64,000 nucleotides of DNA from Phialophora verrucosa. Lineage: Eukaryota > Ascomycota > Eurotiomycetes > Chaetothyriales > Herpotrichiellaceae. The DNA is taken from contig MSED01000003.1 of NCBI GenBank assembly GCA_002099365.1, positions 992,001-1,056,000 of the forward strand. Reading direction: 5' to 3'. Within the stretch, counting starts at the first letter, position 1; each line of letters starts with the position of its first letter. Positions 21,192-30,982 of this stretch are shown in pieces. The notes beneath the pieces are model-generated. The model saw only the letters and a program-made list of their open reading frames with translations, searched no databases and was not told the origin of the DNA. Made by a program: the position numbers and the translations under genes.

Positions 21192-22197
21192 CTATTTGAG
21201 AACTTCACCGTTTGACAGTGCCACCGTCAAATCAAATTCGGGTTGGAATTGCATGTAAGCACATCCCGGGGTTGACGTTGCCTTGCAAGTGAACGCAGCC
21301 TCCTCCTCGCCAACAAGAACCTTTGGGATGCCATTTGCGGCAGCAGACTCTGTCAAAATTTGATTGTGGCAAGCTCGTTCGAGGGCAATGAAGTTGGCCG
21401 CGGCCTGGTCGACAGTGGAGCCGCAGGTGATGAGTCTTTTGGAAAACAAGTCAGCAAAGCCATGGGAACGTGGGATAATGTTCACCAGTGGACTTACCCG
21501 TGGTTCTGAAGGATCATGTTGAGTTTGGTAGGACCTAGAGCATCGGCAATACGGAGACCTTCCTCCTCTAGCAGCACCACTCCACCGAATCCTTTGTAGA
21601 CGGCCAAGTTGTCGTAAAACATGCATGCATCTAGCAAGTGACCTATGAGCCGCTGACGGCAATGGTAAAACTGCTCACACCAGAACGCGTACCTTGGTTG
21701 AGCATTTCAATACCCCGACCAAACGATGACCATGCCCTTCCAGCAGGTGAGTGCACATGACAAGCCGCATTGATATCCGGTCTGGCCCGATGAATCGACC
21801 CATGGATAAGGAAACCAGAGGCATTGACTTTGTGGGGAGTTGGCAGCACGGGTCTGCCGTGCTGGTCAATGAGGACCAAGTCGCTTGCTTTGATCAGAGC
21901 CAGGTGCATCGCATAAGGGTTAATCCAAAACCACTCCGGGTTCACTGGGTCTCGAAGACTGATGTGGCCTGAGGCACCATCAGCCCAGCCGAGACGAGCA
22001 AAGGTCCGGAAAGCAGCTGCCATATGCTGTTTCGCCCATTCTCGCTCTGCCAGCTTGTCTGTGAAAGTAGGAATTTCATGCAAGCCGTGCACGTTACTGA
22101 TATTCCAGTTCAGGACCCCATCGTCAGCCGACCTCAGTTTGAGTGTCGGAGTCGGGACTGATGCGGTCTCTGTGCCTGTTGTCGTCGTTGAGCTCAT
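21192..22197 (-). CDS. class II aldolase/adducin-family protein, copy 2
   Basis: Three exons (22197-21693, 21630-21498, 21435-21192) give 293 residues, the same length as copy 1. Matching segments are LHEIPTFTDKLAEREWAKQHM, GASGHISLRDP, WFWINPYAMH, CHVHSPAGRAW (metal-ligand His pair), VYKGFGGVV and ILQNHG (third ligand). Both intron positions fall at the same protein sites in the second half (after MLNQ region and at NHG), although copy 1 has its first intron at FWIN instead. An in-frame ATG lies upstream at 22239; MSSTTTT at 22197 was preferred by comparison with copy 1. The gene is divergent from the class III aminotransferase, with an exact TCGG-N6-CCGA site between them. The substrate is unknown. 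Confidence 0.87.
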
Positions 22198-22392
22198 CTT
22201 GAAGACTTGTCGTGGATAGTGTAGAATTATGTTTGTCAAAGAGGAGGACGGTGATAATAACTTTGAGCATCTGGGAAAGCGAGGTGTTAACTTTGTCGTG
22301 TTGTTCTACTTGACCGTCTTCGACTTAAACATGCCTCAAACCATCGCACAACCTTCCTGGTTGATGAGAGTTGCAGTTGCTCAGCAGCATGT

Positions 22393-22406
22393 TCGGATAA
22401 AGCCGA
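22393..22406. promoter_or_regulatory. TCGG-N6-CCGA palindrome, aldolase 2 / aminotransferase promoter
   Basis: Exact inverted repeat TCGGATAAAGCCGA in the 465-bp divergent promoter between the start codons at 22197 and 22663. This intergenic stretch has no other feature that I can support. Confidence 0.7.
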
Positions 22407-22662
22407 GATGGATCCCAACCTAGCCCGGGTCACGGAGCGCGATTTCGCAGCCTTCCATACGATGGATGATCGAGACGGTTGTCTACAAGGAGCGCCTTCC
22501 AGCACAATCAGACGTGGAGCTCTACTCCGCGAACGATGACCCTATCAGGCACTCATCCCAGATGTGACTATTGGGCTTTCAAAATCGAAGATACGTCCAT
22601 AAGATTCCCCGAGTAGCTTTTGTGTCGACCCAAACATTTTCAAGTCAGGTACAGATTCAAAA

Positions 22663-24040
22663 ATGGTCATGCCGACACAGCAAAGTGCGGTCTTTCATCG
22701 CTCCCTGGCCAAAGAATACATCACCGCCTCAGCTGGCACTGGAGTGTACATTATACACCCTGATGGCTCCCGAACACTGGATGGTTGCAGTGGCGCTGCC
22801 GTCTCGTGCCTTGGTCACGGTCATCCGGCCGTGATCGAGGCCATTGTGGAACAAACCAAGAAGCTTGCTTATGCGCATACATCCTTCTTCACGACCGATC
22901 CTGCAGAAGAACTCGCATCTCTCTTGATTAAGCAAAGTGAGGGAGCCTTTACAAAGGTCATGTTGGTGAGCTCTGGTAAATGGAAAACAGCTCTCCAACC
23001 AAATGCAAAGGAAGCCTAAACTCCAATATTTAGGGTCAGAGGCTGTCGAATCCGCCATCAAGATAGCGAGACAGTATCACATCGCCAGAGGAGAACCTCA
23101 ACGTGTTAACTATATCTGTCGAAAATTCTCATATCACGGCAACACTCTGGGAGCACTCGCCGCGGGATACAACATGGCCAGAAGAATACCCTTTGAACCA
23201 ATCCTTTCCGAGGCCTTTCATCACGTTTCTCGCTGCTTCTTCACCAAGGACACTAGGGAGGGCGAAGACGAGGACGCGTACGTCGACAGACTTATCGTCG
23301 AGTACGAGGAGATGTTCCAAAAGCTCGGCCCCTCCTCCGTGGCTGCTATGATATTCGAACCCGTGAGCGGAGCAACATTGGGAGCGGTGCCCGCGGCCCG
23401 AGGGTATCTCGCCCGCGTGAGGGAGTTGTGCGACAAATACGGCGCTCTGTTGATATATGATGAAGTCATGTGCGGCATGGGCAGACTCGGCACAACCCAT
23501 GCGTGGCAGTCACTCGGTAACGTTGCCCCAGACCTACAGACGATCGGAAAGGGCCTGTCAGGAGGATATCAGCCTGTCTCGGCCATATTAGTCGGCCCCA
23601 AGGTTCACCAAGTCATGCAAGCAACGACAATTTCACATCCCTTCATCAGCGGACATACATACCAAGGGCATTCAATTGGCTGTGCGGCAGCATTGGCGAC
23701 ACAACAGGTTATGGTGAATGAAAATCTGCTCGCCAATGTGAAGGTCATGGGTAAACTCTTGGAGCGGGAGCTCCGGGAGCGTACGCCGATGCTGAAAGAG
23801 ACTCGAGGGTTGGGTCTTTTTGTCGGGGTCGAATTCGCCACGCAGCCAGACAGTCCCATAGCGGCCCAAGTGGTACAGGCCTGTTTGTCCAAGGGTGCAG
23901 CGATCTACCTGGCCTCGCCGGCAAGTGACACGGTCATCTTTGCTCCACCCTTTATCATCAACGAACGTGAGGTGAAGAAACTGGTGCAGATCTTTGTAGA
24001 GGCAACGCAGCAGGTTCTAGAAGGAACGAACGAGTGCTGA
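22663..24040 (+). CDS. class III (omega) aminotransferase, PLP-dependent
   Basis: Two exons (22663-22975, 23034-24040; intron 58 nt) give 439 residues. An alternative Met lies two codons in. Fold-type I landmarks: GVYIIHPDGSRTLDGCSGAA, CLGHGHPAVIEA, the spliced VSSGSEAVESAIKIARQY, FSYHGNTLGALA, FEPVSGATLGAVPA, LLIYDEVMCGMGR (Asp to the PLP ring nitrogen) and QTIGKGLSGGY, with the Schiff-base Lys. The C-terminal small domain is complete. Enzymes of this class move amino groups from omega-amines, beta-amino acids or diamines to a 2-oxoacid. In this cluster it is a likely first step on an amino substrate. It shares a divergent promoter, with a TCGG-N6-CCGA site, with aldolase copy 2. Confidence 0.9.
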
Positions 24041-24590
24041 CAGTGGTTGGAGGGTCCATTTAGGAGAATTACATTCAATAATATCGGTCAATACTAAGAC
24101 TCTCACGGGGGAGACTTGGAAAATCCGCATAGATTCGACTTTCTAGATGACTAGATTTGATCGAAATCCCAGGATGAGACTGATGAATCTGGGTAGACAC
24201 TTGGCTCAGCATTCAAGTCATTCCATGTCTATGGCGAGCTTTTCTGGCATATTGCCTTTTCTGGAATACTGCACTTGTCACTCTGCAGACGGAGGAGTCA
24301 AAGCGCAGTGAAAACAATCGAGGCGTGGGTTGAATCTGGTAGATGCTCTTGACTCCTTCCAGCCATCGGCGGCTTCACCCATCCTGCTCAGAGTCTAGCT
24401 ATGCGTGAAATGATTTATTTCTATATTTGTTCTCCGGCTTTTGGATTTGTTGGTCAGCGTTTACATTCTCCAACGACGCAGCTGTACCACTTTTTCTGTA
24501 GCCATGGACAGATGATGTCGTGTTTGCTCACAGGGTAAAAGCCACTCAAATAGACGCGAACCTCGATAGACATACCATCACCAATGCCAA
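24041..24590. other. intergenic, convergent 3' ends
   Basis: About 550 bp between the aminotransferase stop and the dehydrogenase stop. The genes converge; only 3' regions are expected and no coding signal is seen. Confidence 0.5.
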
Positions 24591-25770
24591 TTACCATGAG
24601 TTGACTTGCGAGTTCGCCTTTCCAGTCTCAAAAAGTGCAGTGATGTTGTCCATTGCTTCTTGACAGGCATTTCTCCAGGCGACATCGGTCCACGAACCCA
24701 TATGTGGTTGAAGAACACACCTGTAGCTCTTCACGAAGTATGGACTGAGGGATCATTTTGTTAGTCCACCGACAAACACTAACGCATTTTCGGAGTCAAC
24801 TTACTTGATTTTGGGCTCGCCCACGAACACATCTAGCCCGGCCCTCGCTACCTTTCCATTCTCCAAGGCATCGATAAATGCTTCTTCGTCGATAACAGCT
24901 CCCCGGCCGGTATTGACGATGAAGACTCCGTCCTTCATGAGGGCAAATTCCTTCTTTCCCAGCATCTTGTTCGTCTCCGCTGTGAGAGGCGTATTGATCG
25001 AGATGACATCTGATGTGGACAGGAGTTCGGCTAGCGTCGGACAATATGTGGCATTGGAATGCTGTTCGAGATCAGCAGGTAACCGGTTTCGGTTGAAATA
25101 TTGAATCTTCATGCCAAAAACGGCCGCTTTTCGAGCGACATGCTAGACTGATGTCAGGTTTACATGGCAAATCAGGTATGTCTTCAGCAAGGCCTTACGC
25201 GACCAATCTTGCCCATTCCGATGATACCCAAGGTCTTACCATGAGGATCCGTCGGAGGTGTTTTGGCCTCTCTCCACCCTCCCTGGCGGACATACAGCTC
25301 TTTCTGCGAAGTATCTCGCAGAGCGGCGAGCATCAAGAAGATGGCAATGTCGGCTGTCGGTTCCGCCACGGCAGTGAGCGTATTGGTGACGACGACTTTG
25401 TTCTTGTTGAAGTAGTCCATGTCAAATTCACTGTACCCGGCATTGACACAGCCTATGATCCTCAACTGAGGCATAAGAGGGCCGAACAACTCTTCGTCAA
25501 AAGGCTCATATTGCCCACTATTCATGAGAATACAGGCTGCGTCGAAAGGTCCGTCACTGGCCACCTTGTCCGCGACTCCCCTGACCATTGTCTTACGGTC
25601 ACTGGACGGCAATACCTTGAACAGCCCTCCGTCAGTCTCCCGAACTTGACATGTAGGATGAGATCCGCAAGAAAGCTCACATGAAGGTCGAATTTGGATT
25701 CGAAATCGGCCCGCCATTCTCTGTCGACATACTGCGGTTCTCCCAGCGATAGGACTTTTGGCTTCAGCAT
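24591..25770 (-). CDS. D-isomer-specific 2-hydroxyacid dehydrogenase
   Basis: Four exons (25770-25681, 25615-25199, 25142-24805, 24744-24591) give 332 residues. The catalytic domain begins KPKVLSLGEPQYV. The NAD-binding domain has LGIIGMGKIGR (GxGxxG) followed, across an intron, by HVARKAAVFGMKIQYFNR. Catalytic residues are Arg in VNTGRGAVID, Glu in LDVFVGEPKINP and His in LQPHMGSW. The C-terminus ends ANSQVNSW. The family reduces 2-oxoacids such as glyoxylate or hydroxypyruvate, or larger ones, to D-2-hydroxyacids with NAD(P)H. An exact TCGG-N6-CCGA site lies 214 bp upstream. Together with the L-specific FMN oxidase it could invert hydroxyacid stereochemistry. The substrate is not predictable from the sequence. 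Confidence 0.9.
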
Positions 25771-26437
25771 ACTGATCGGCGTGGTTGGGTCAAAAAAATC
25801 AGCTCCCCAATGCGTCCAATGGCGGTTGCGACACGCACGATAGTCACGTCCCCCTCTTGTTCTGATAAAATGTTTCTCTTTTCTGATCTCGAATGCTTTA
25901 AATGCGCCATGCCCTTGATTTACTACGGACAAAGCGAAGTTCATGTCGTGCGATGTGCCGGTCCCCACGACGGGGTGACAGGGTCGGTTCAAACCGATCA
26001 GGAGGGAAATGGAACCCAATGTCGCGGAATAGGCCGACTTTCAGACGCGCCCTCCACATAGTTTGTCAAGACCTACCTTGGCCGTAGAATAGCCGTCCTC
26101 AATCGTCTATCAACATCGAAAGTTTTACACTCGGTGAAGTGGTCAGATCCAATCCTCAGCAACACCCTGATAGCTTGTGACCTCAACTATCCTATAGGAT
26201 CCTGCATCAGATCGTCAGCTCCCACCGCCATTAGTGTTTCTTCCACCTAAAGATATGTGCTCATGCAGACGATGAAGGGTCTGGTTCTAGCCAGCTTTGG
26301 AATTTAGAAGTGCAATTACAGACGATGTTGTGTGCGCTAGATGAAGGACTATACTACGTGAAGACGGTTAAATTTCTCCACTGTAGTGAAACTCCTTGAT
26401 TGGAACGAACCTCTGGTGTTACCGTATAACACCTCGC
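25771..26437. other. dehydrogenase promoter region
   Basis: About 670 bp between the dehydrogenase start and the stop of the next minus-strand gene. It contains an exact TCGG-N6-CCGA (25984-25997). No gene is supported. Confidence 0.55.
25984..25997. promoter_or_regulatory. TCGG-N6-CCGA palindrome, D-2-hydroxyacid dehydrogenase promoter
   Basis: Exact inverted repeat TCGGTTCAAACCGA, a near-perfect palindrome through the spacer, 214 bp before the start codon. Confidence 0.65.
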
Positions 26438-27923
26438 TCACGACTTTTCAGGCACCAACACAAGATCCCCATGCCTCTCAACAAAGCCTTTTGCTGCTTC
26501 GATAAATGACTCCAGAACCTCCACTGGGAGTTCGATGTTCAATGCGATAGAACCCCTCCGATGGAACCAGAATCCGGCTTCTAGCATCTCTAGCCAAAAT
26601 AGTATCTTGAGGTTACTCGCTTCGACAGCATCCCAGTCATCCTTGCATCTGATCTGCTCAGGGCCCAGTCCGGTAGCTGTAGCGTGTATACACATTAACG
26701 AACCGACTCCCGTGACCGTAAATACGGATCCTTTGAAGACGTGACAGAGTCGTTGCCGTAGTAGATCACCCCACTTGTTGAATGCGACAGCGAGCTCCGG
26801 GGTGTAAACACTGGATAGCCCGGTATGTCCGGCGATCAGCATCATCGTGTTGTTTGGGAACGTGCCCGAGTGAGCAAGGCTGGCAGGATTCCGCGGATCG
26901 TAGACGGCCATAATCTCCTTTCTTCCGCCGAAGGCGCCAAAGGGCATTCCTCCGCCCAAGTACTTGCCTAATGTGACCATGTCAGGCTTCAGTTGCCATA
27001 ATTCGCTCAATCCCCCCGGGGCAAGTCGAGAGGTCATCACTTCGTCTAGAATAAACAAGGCGCCACTCTGCAGAGCCAAAAAGGTCAGAATTGCACCGCC
27101 AGCTTCAGAGGAAGCAAACTGGGGACAAACAGGTCAGATCACTGACCTTCTGACAGAGATCCTGAATAGTGTCGAGGAATTCTTTGGATGCTGGAATCGA
27201 CCCTGCTGAGCCTTGCATACCTTCCACCAAAACGGCTGCAATATCGTCATGTTTCGTGAATGCCTCTCGTGTTTCTGCAACACTGTTGTACTGAAGGACT
27301 ATCCAACTGTGCTTGTCTATGTTATTGGCTGCTATACCGGTCCCAAAGGCTAGAACGCTTCCGTGGTAGCCACCACGATACACAATCACTTTGTCCCGCC
27401 CAGTGAATCGACGGACTGCAGCAAGGCAGTGGATGTTTGCCTCTGTCCCCGAGTTGGTGAATCTTACATGCCCTAGTCTGAAGCGACGGCACAGCAGCGA
27501 GGCATACACCTGCTCGTGGACGTTGGTTGCGCCCAGACTGAGCCCGACCTCTCGACAGGCCGTGATCAATGCTTCTTGGAGTTTTGGATGCGAATGGCCA
27601 TAGAGGCCGGCCGTCAATTCACCTACGAGGTCCACGTATCTTGCTCCCTGTCAGTCCAAACATCACATTTGACGAACTGAGGGAGATGCATAAAAATCAG
27701 CAATGGATCGCCTGACTCACTCATGGCCATCCTCGTCGTACAACTGATATCCTTGACCTCTTTTCATGCTCACCGGGAAGGGTGGCGAATATAACGTGGT
27801 TCTTGTGTTCCCGCCAGGTAAATAGTCCAATGCCCGTTTGTGTATCTCCAGTGATGTTGGGTTCCGCTCCACATAGCGCCGGATGGCGGCATCCAAAACA
27901 GTCTTTTCTTGAGAGGCAATCAT
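26438..27923 (-). CDS. glutamate-1-semialdehyde 2,1-aminomutase-like PLP enzyme
   Basis: Three exons (27923-27721, 27639-27147, 27067-26438) give 441 residues. The start MIASQEKT opens a helix before the family signature LPGGNTRTTLY. Then follow GYQLYDEDGHEYVDLVGELT, RFTNSGTEANIHCLAAVRRFTG, YRGGYHGS, FILDEVMTSRLAPGG (Asp) and MVTLGKYLGGGMPFGAFGG, with the Schiff-base Lys. The order and the GKYLGGGMPFGAFGG motif are closest to the GSA-aminomutase branch of class III. Fungi lack the C5 haem pathway, so the real substrate must differ, probably an amino acid whose amino group is shifted or removed. It is divergent from RidA across a promoter with a TCGG-N6-CCGA site. Confidence 0.88.
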
Positions 27924-28474
27924 TTCGGAAACACAAGGACCGAAGAGTCCAAGGAATTTTCGAACCTCAAACGTTTTTGTAGAAGAACTAACATGGCAAC
28001 AAGACCTGGGATCGACTCCTCCATGGCATCGTCGTCAATGTCGTTTTATTTACCTCCATCGGAAAGGAGCTCGACTTGCACCACTTCTGTAAATAGAGTC
28101 AAAGGGCGTATTCGGCCTTTTCCGACTTGGCAGGATCGGCTCTATACGGAACCCGCACATGGGGGGTGCTGATAGGGACACGTCGACTCTGCCACAAAGA
28201 TTTCTGGCCTCGAGTAAGCCGCTCGTTCCATGGTCCATCTCCCATGATCTTGGGTAGTCGGTTGCTACAGCTCGAACGGATTTCCACGAACGCCGTTCCT
28301 ATTAGCTCATTAGCATGTCTCTCGTATCAGGCTCCGGAGTGCGTTTATCCACACCAAACCAATATTGTATATTATGGACGAACCCGCTTTGCAGGATGAA
28401 TTCGCATTATATATCCAGCTGTCAGATCACGACAATCAAACATAACCGGATCTGTGGAAAATCAGTCAATCATC
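27924..28474. promoter_or_regulatory. divergent promoter, GSAM-like enzyme / RidA
   Basis: 551 bp between outward-facing starts. It contains the exact palindrome at 28112-28125, roughly 190 bp from the PLP-enzyme start and 350 bp from the RidA start. No coding signal. Confidence 0.6.
28112..28125. promoter_or_regulatory. TCGG-N6-CCGA palindrome, GSAM-like/RidA promoter
   Basis: Exact inverted repeat TCGGCCTTTTCCGA (reverse TCGGAAAAGGCCGA, whose A-rich spacer matches the other copies). Confidence 0.68.
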
Positions 28475-29026
28475 ATGTCGTCCAGTCAGCGCCAGGTGGT
28501 TTCCACCAATAAAGCTTCGAAGCCAAACCCAACTCTCTCCCAAGCAACCATTCGAAATGGCTTCGTTTTCTGCGGCGGCGTCCTAGGTACAGATCCCGAA
28601 ACCGGGGCGATAGTTGAGGGTACTATTGGAGACCGAACCGTAAGTCGAGCGCTGCTGACAGAAAGGCGCATTGAGTAATATTGATGCCCCCGGGTCTCGG
28701 CAGATTCAATGCTTGAAGAACCTTGAAGCTGTGCTAGAAGCCGCAGGGTCCAGTTTGGACAAGGTCCTGAAGGTTCTCATCTTTGTGACGGACATAAAGG
28801 ATGTACCAGTATTGAATGAAGCGTACAACACCATGTTCAAAGAGCCACGACCGGTAAGTTAAGTTCCCCCTTAGTCCTGCAGGGAAGAGAAATAATGCCT
28901 TTCTGCCACTTCCTCTACAGAGTTTGATATTGACCGAAGGTGGATTAACAGGCTCGAGCATGTGTCGCCGTCAAGGAGTTGGCACGTGGAACCGATGTCG
29001 AGATTGAATGTGTCGGATTCATCTGA
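28475..29026 (+). CDS. RidA/YjgF/YER057c-family enamine/imine deaminase
   Basis: Three exons (28475-28639, 28704-28853, 28952-29026) give 129 residues, the usual RidA size. Start MSSSQRQVV was taken; an in-frame ATG at 28454 would add seven residues. Family landmarks: GFVFCGGVLGTDPETGAIVEG, CLKNLEAVLEAAGSSLDKVLK, FVTDIKDVPVLNEAYNTMF and the C-terminal RACVAVKELARGTDVEIE, which has the conserved Arg and Glu of the trimer active site. RidA hydrolyses reactive enamines or imines (for example 2-aminoacrylate-type species) released by PLP enzymes into 2-oxoacids and ammonia. It is divergent from one PLP enzyme and close to two more, which fits a protective or true pathway role. Confidence 0.9.
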
Positions 29027-29735
29027 TCGACGCCGGGACGGAATATCTAGATAACTACAGTCTCATTGCATTTCTTCATCCCTCAACCGATTGAATTTCT
29101 CTAGGCTCTTCCACAAAGATGCAAGCACCACATTCAGAAGCAAAGCAACAAATAACCATCCGGATAGTTCTTCTCTTCTCTCTTCGAGGACAGGAACCTC
29201 TGTCAGTGTAACCGAGTTTCGAGATCTAGCTCCGGCACTTCATGCCCTGAAAAGACTCGTTCGACATCTGACCGCACGGAGGCCTGTTATTACTTCTAGT
29301 TGATACATTTTCGACGTTGAAGCAGTTGGTTGAATGCAGACAGGAAGATTTGATCGGCATTCTCAAGCCCCCGGATACATTTGTTGACTTCTCCGATACA
29401 TGTTCCAATACCCCCATGTTTGCATGCAGTCCTCGTCCACCTTTTCTCAGCTCGTACCCGCCCTTTCAAGTCTCTAGCAACTGAAAATAAGACCTCCTGT
29501 TCCTTCCTCAACTACCAGCAGCCGTATCCTGGAAGGGAAGATAACACAGACAGTAGCTCGCATGGGCTGGTGGCCAGGGTCTGGCATGAGTTCAGGAACT
29601 CGTACAGCAGCTGCAAAATAGCATGATGCCTTATAAACGGTACAGAGCTTATCAATGGTTTGAGTTCGCTGTACGGAATGCTCAGCCAGGGCTTGGGTAT
29701 ATCGTTGGCCGACTCCGTGCTCCTTACGGCTCATG
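29027..29735. other. intergenic, convergent 3' ends
   Basis: About 710 bp between the RidA stop and the ACC-deaminase-like stop. No coding or regulatory feature could be supported. Confidence 0.5.
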
Positions 29736-30982
29736 TCACTGAATGTCTGAGTAGGCATTCAAGGCCAACTGGCCCCCCAAGTGTGCGTACAGCACGTTAC
29801 CCCCCTCCTCAATCTCGCCTCGCCTGACCATATCAATCAGCCCGGCGAGGCTCTTACCTTCGTACACCGGATCGGTAATGAAGGCCTCGGTCTGTGCGCC
29901 GAACCGGATGGCGTCCAGCGTCGCCGCGTCGGCCAGTCCGTACGTGCCGGCATGGTATCTCGTGTCCAGAACGACGTCCGCCTCCGAGATGTCTGAGGCC
30001 TTGAGCCCGATCCTGGCAGCCGTATTGCGCGCGATACGGAGGACTTGGTCAAAAGTCTCTTTGGGCTTGGCGCTGGCGTCGACCCCGATTATCTTGCGCT
30101 CTTTGCCTGATGGGGCGGCAGCGGCCGCCGGGTAGATGCGTTCGAGCAGCTTGAAGCCGGCGATCATGCCGGCGAAGGTACTGCCCGTGACGGCACACAC
30201 GATGATGGTGTCGAAAAAGACGTTGAGTTGCCGTTCTTGGGCGTACACTTCGAAGGCCCAGCGAGCAAAGCCCAGGCCACCGAGTGGGTGGTCCGAGGCA
30301 CCGGCAGGGATGTACTAATAGGTACAGTGAGAGACAGTAAGTCGACGTCCAGGTACATTGCTCTTTTCTCCCAACACTACTTATGGAAGACGTTGATCGG
30401 GTGGTGGAGGGTCAAGTGCCGAAGCTAAAAGGAAAGAGGGGGTGAGCTGATTGAACTTACGTACGGCTTTCCCCCTCTGGCAAGGACCTCCTCTTCCAAT
30501 CTCTTGAGAGTCTGCTTGTGCTCGATGCCGAACCCAGACTGATCGAGCCTCACGTCTGCGCTCATCAACCTTGACAACTGGATGTTTCCCACCTTGTCGT
30601 AGCCCACGTCATCGTGGTCAACCCACTTCTCCTGTACGAGCTTACACTTGAGATCCGATTTGGCAGCCACGGCGGCAACCTGGCGGGTGTGATTGGACTG
30701 ATATCCGCCAATGGAGACCAGCGTGTCGCACTTCTGTGCCAAGGCGTCCGGGATGAGGTACTCGAGCTTGCGGGTCTTGTTGCCCCCGAAGGCGAGGGCC
30801 GAGTTGAGGTCTTCGCGCTTGGCATATATGGACACTCTTCCTCCCAGGGCTGCCGAGATATTGGGAAGGGCATGGATGGGTGAGGGACCAAGGGTAAGAG
30901 GGGACCGTGGTATGGAAGCAAATGGTTCGGGGAGGCCAAGGTCGTCGTCTCTCTGGCGAAGATCTCTATTTGTCGCTGCCAT
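29736..30982 (-). CDS. acdS-like: 1-aminocyclopropane-1-carboxylate deaminase / D-cysteine desulfhydrase family
   Basis: Two exons (30982-30461, 30314-29736; intron 146 nt, long for this window) give 366 residues. Fold-type II PLP features: YAKREDLNSALAFGGNKTRKLEYL with the PLP Lys in GGNKTRK, then LVSIGGYQSNHTRQVAAVAA, a phosphate loop near AVTGSTFAGMIAGF and DPVYEGKSLAGLIDMVRRG, and the end motif VLYAHLGGQLALNAYS. The Glu of VYEGKS and the Leu of YAHLGG correspond to residues cited as separating ACC deaminases from D-cysteine desulfhydrases, so true ACC deaminase is favoured. ACC deaminase opens ACC to 2-oxobutyrate and ammonia. No TCGG-N6-CCGA site was found upstream, so membership in the regulon is uncertain although it adjoins RidA. 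Confidence 0.88.

Noticed and set aside
25975..26000. GGTTCAAACC seen first as a possible tRNA T-loop
   Set aside because: No cloverleaf; it is the core of a TCGG-N6-CCGA palindrome in a promoter.
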